In this document: one piece after another, positions 49,195 to 49,793 of the stretch
How the letters are laid out: every line of letters starts with the position of its first letter
How positions within the stretch are numbered: the first letter of the stretch is position 1
Source of the DNA: a virus
Length of the DNA: 49,793 nucleotides
Reading direction: 5' to 3' (one strand)
Virus record (IMG/VR): IMGVR_UViG_3300032753_000046
Span: 1 to 49,793 of that record
Notes under the pieces: generated by a model
Databases searched by the model: none
What the model was told of the DNA's origin: nothing
Seen by the model: only the letters and a program-made list of their open reading frames with translations
Program-made: the position numbers and the translations under genes

Positions 49195-49465
49195 CTCCTT
49201 TTCCTGCAAAAATGTTAGACCAGATTTTTAGACGTTCTAGCTTAGCTGCCTTTGATATCTCTAGTTGGTCTGCTGAGATAATTCCTCGTGATACCAATAA
49301 GTCTACCATGCACAATAGATCACCTAACTCATTAGCCAGTAGCTGTCTATTAGTCGGACCAGTAAAGTTAGAGTCCAAACCAAATCGAAGTGATTTAGTT
49401 ACTATCTGTGTTACCTCGGCACATTCTTCTGCTGTAATAACTAGAATTTCTTCATTCACTGTCAT
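49181..49465 (-). CDS. Small MazG-like pyrophosphohydrolase
   Basis: A 94-residue all-alpha protein. Metal-binding motifs are ITAEECAEVTQIVTK (EExxE) and NELGDLLCMVDLL (ExxD), spaced as in the short MazG-like phage family. RFGLDSNFTGPTNRQLLANE, shown in part, connects them. It is a minimal NTP pyrophosphohydrolase that would hydrolyse a nucleoside triphosphate to the monophosphate. It overlaps both neighbours, by 14 bases each. This is the second MazG-like gene in the window, and it differs clearly from the 149-residue one. Confidence 0.82.
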   Translation of the reverse strand: MTVNEEILVITAEECAEVTQIVTKSLRFGLDSNFTGPTNRQLLANELGDLLCMVDLLVSRGIISADQLEISKAAKLERLKIWSNIFAGKGDEIN

Positions 49466-49778
49466 CAGTTTCCCATTCCCAACCTTGCTCTGGTCTCAGG
49501 TCTATTAAGAATTCTTTTTCTTTGGGACAACTGCTAAACTCCAACTGGCAGTCCAACCTGTAAAAATCATCCCACGGTTCACCCTCAGTTGAGATGACAT
49601 ATCCTTGACTTTTTAGGCAATCAAGAAATATGTATCCACCTACTGCACTGTGCCAGTAGACAGATCCGTCTGCCTTTTTCATGATCAGATAGGCATCGTG
49701 TTTGTCTTCGGCGTATCCAATCAACCGCACAACCTCAGTGTCTACCAGTACTGGTTCGTTGAAATGCTTTTCACACAT
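49452..49778 (-). CDS. Unknown phage protein
   Basis: A 108-residue acidic protein (pattern VVRLIGYAEDKHDAYLIMKK, SVYWHSAVGGYIFLDCLKSQ) ending in a Trp/Glu-rich stretch (GWEWETDDSE). The N-terminal strand and the LDCLK helix suggest a small alpha/beta fold. It is the first complete gene at this end of the window and overlaps the MazG-like gene by 14 bases. The ATG at 49778 has only a weak GAG upstream. I do not recognise it. Confidence 0.65.
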   Translation of the reverse strand: MCEKHFNEPVLVDTEVVRLIGYAEDKHDAYLIMKKADGSVYWHSAVGGYIFLDCLKSQGYVISTEGEPWDDFYRLDCQLEFSSCPKEKEFLIDLRPEQGWEWETDDSE

Positions 49779-49793
49779 TTCTCGAATGTGATT

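Noticed and set aside
1-49793. tRNA genes, often present in large T4-like phages.
   Set aside because: No cloverleaf with a TTCGA arm and CCA-type end was noticed in the short intergenic gaps; a tRNA scan would settle it.

Overview
The window is a piece of the genome of a large T4-like contractile-tailed phage (a myovirus of the T4 superfamily, closest in gene content to the T4-like phages of aquatic bacteria). The evidence is a set of T4 hallmark proteins: tail sheath gp18, tail tube gp19, neck gp13 and gp14, tail completion gp15, head completion gp4, small terminase gp16, helicase gp41, primase gp61, dNMP kinase gp1, a PAAR spike tip, class Ia ribonucleotide reductase and glutaredoxin. A phage-encoded Sec signal-peptide protein and a peptide deformylase point to a Gram-negative bacterial host; the host cannot be named from the sequence. 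The DNA is AT-rich, nearly all coding, and mostly on the minus strand. No gap without a gene exceeds 300 bases, and I saw no tRNA, rRNA or CRISPR array.

Layout. 1-2490: end of a large virion protein, PAAR tip and a small Lsm-like protein. 2491-9818: a nucleotide-reduction block (glutaredoxin, nrdB, a secreted protein, then nrdA broken into two genes by a split intein), colonised by two HNH homing endonucleases and the debris of a third. 9870-14986: a 1511-residue repetitive fiber and a GIY-YIG endonuclease. 15074-25587: head and tail structural cluster (acidic protein, candidate internal head protein, gp16, gp4, gp19-like protein, gp19, and a very long gp18). 25729-26722: two plus-strand HNH genes, the second split by a frameshift. 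26712-31239: nucleotide metabolism (gp1, MazG), gp13 and unknowns. 31328-34868: plus-strand gp14, gp15 and a Nudix hydrolase. 34869-44763: second fiber, structural proteins, a RecB-like nuclease and a KxDG nucleotidyltransferase-like protein. 44789-49778: helicase, primase, a structural protein, deformylase, a membrane protein and a second MazG-like protein.

Regulation is the most striking part. A T4-type late promoter motif (NNTAAATA, mostly GATAAATA, CATAAATA or CTAAATA) precedes about 20 genes on both strands. In one class the motif ends exactly 5 bases before the ATG and no Shine-Dalgarno sequence is present, so the predicted transcript starts on the ATG itself (leaderless). In another class the motif lies inside or next to an inverted repeat that would hide the ribosome binding site in read-through RNA but not in the late transcript. 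That second arrangement is known for T4 gene e and I-TevI; here it precedes two homing endonucleases, gp13 and a fiber gene.

The strongest system-level find is the fractured nrdA. Its N-terminal half ends in a 106-residue intein-N, its C-terminal half begins with a 34-residue intein-C, and an HNH endonuclease gene lies between them. The intein interrupts the protein directly after the active-site radical cysteine.
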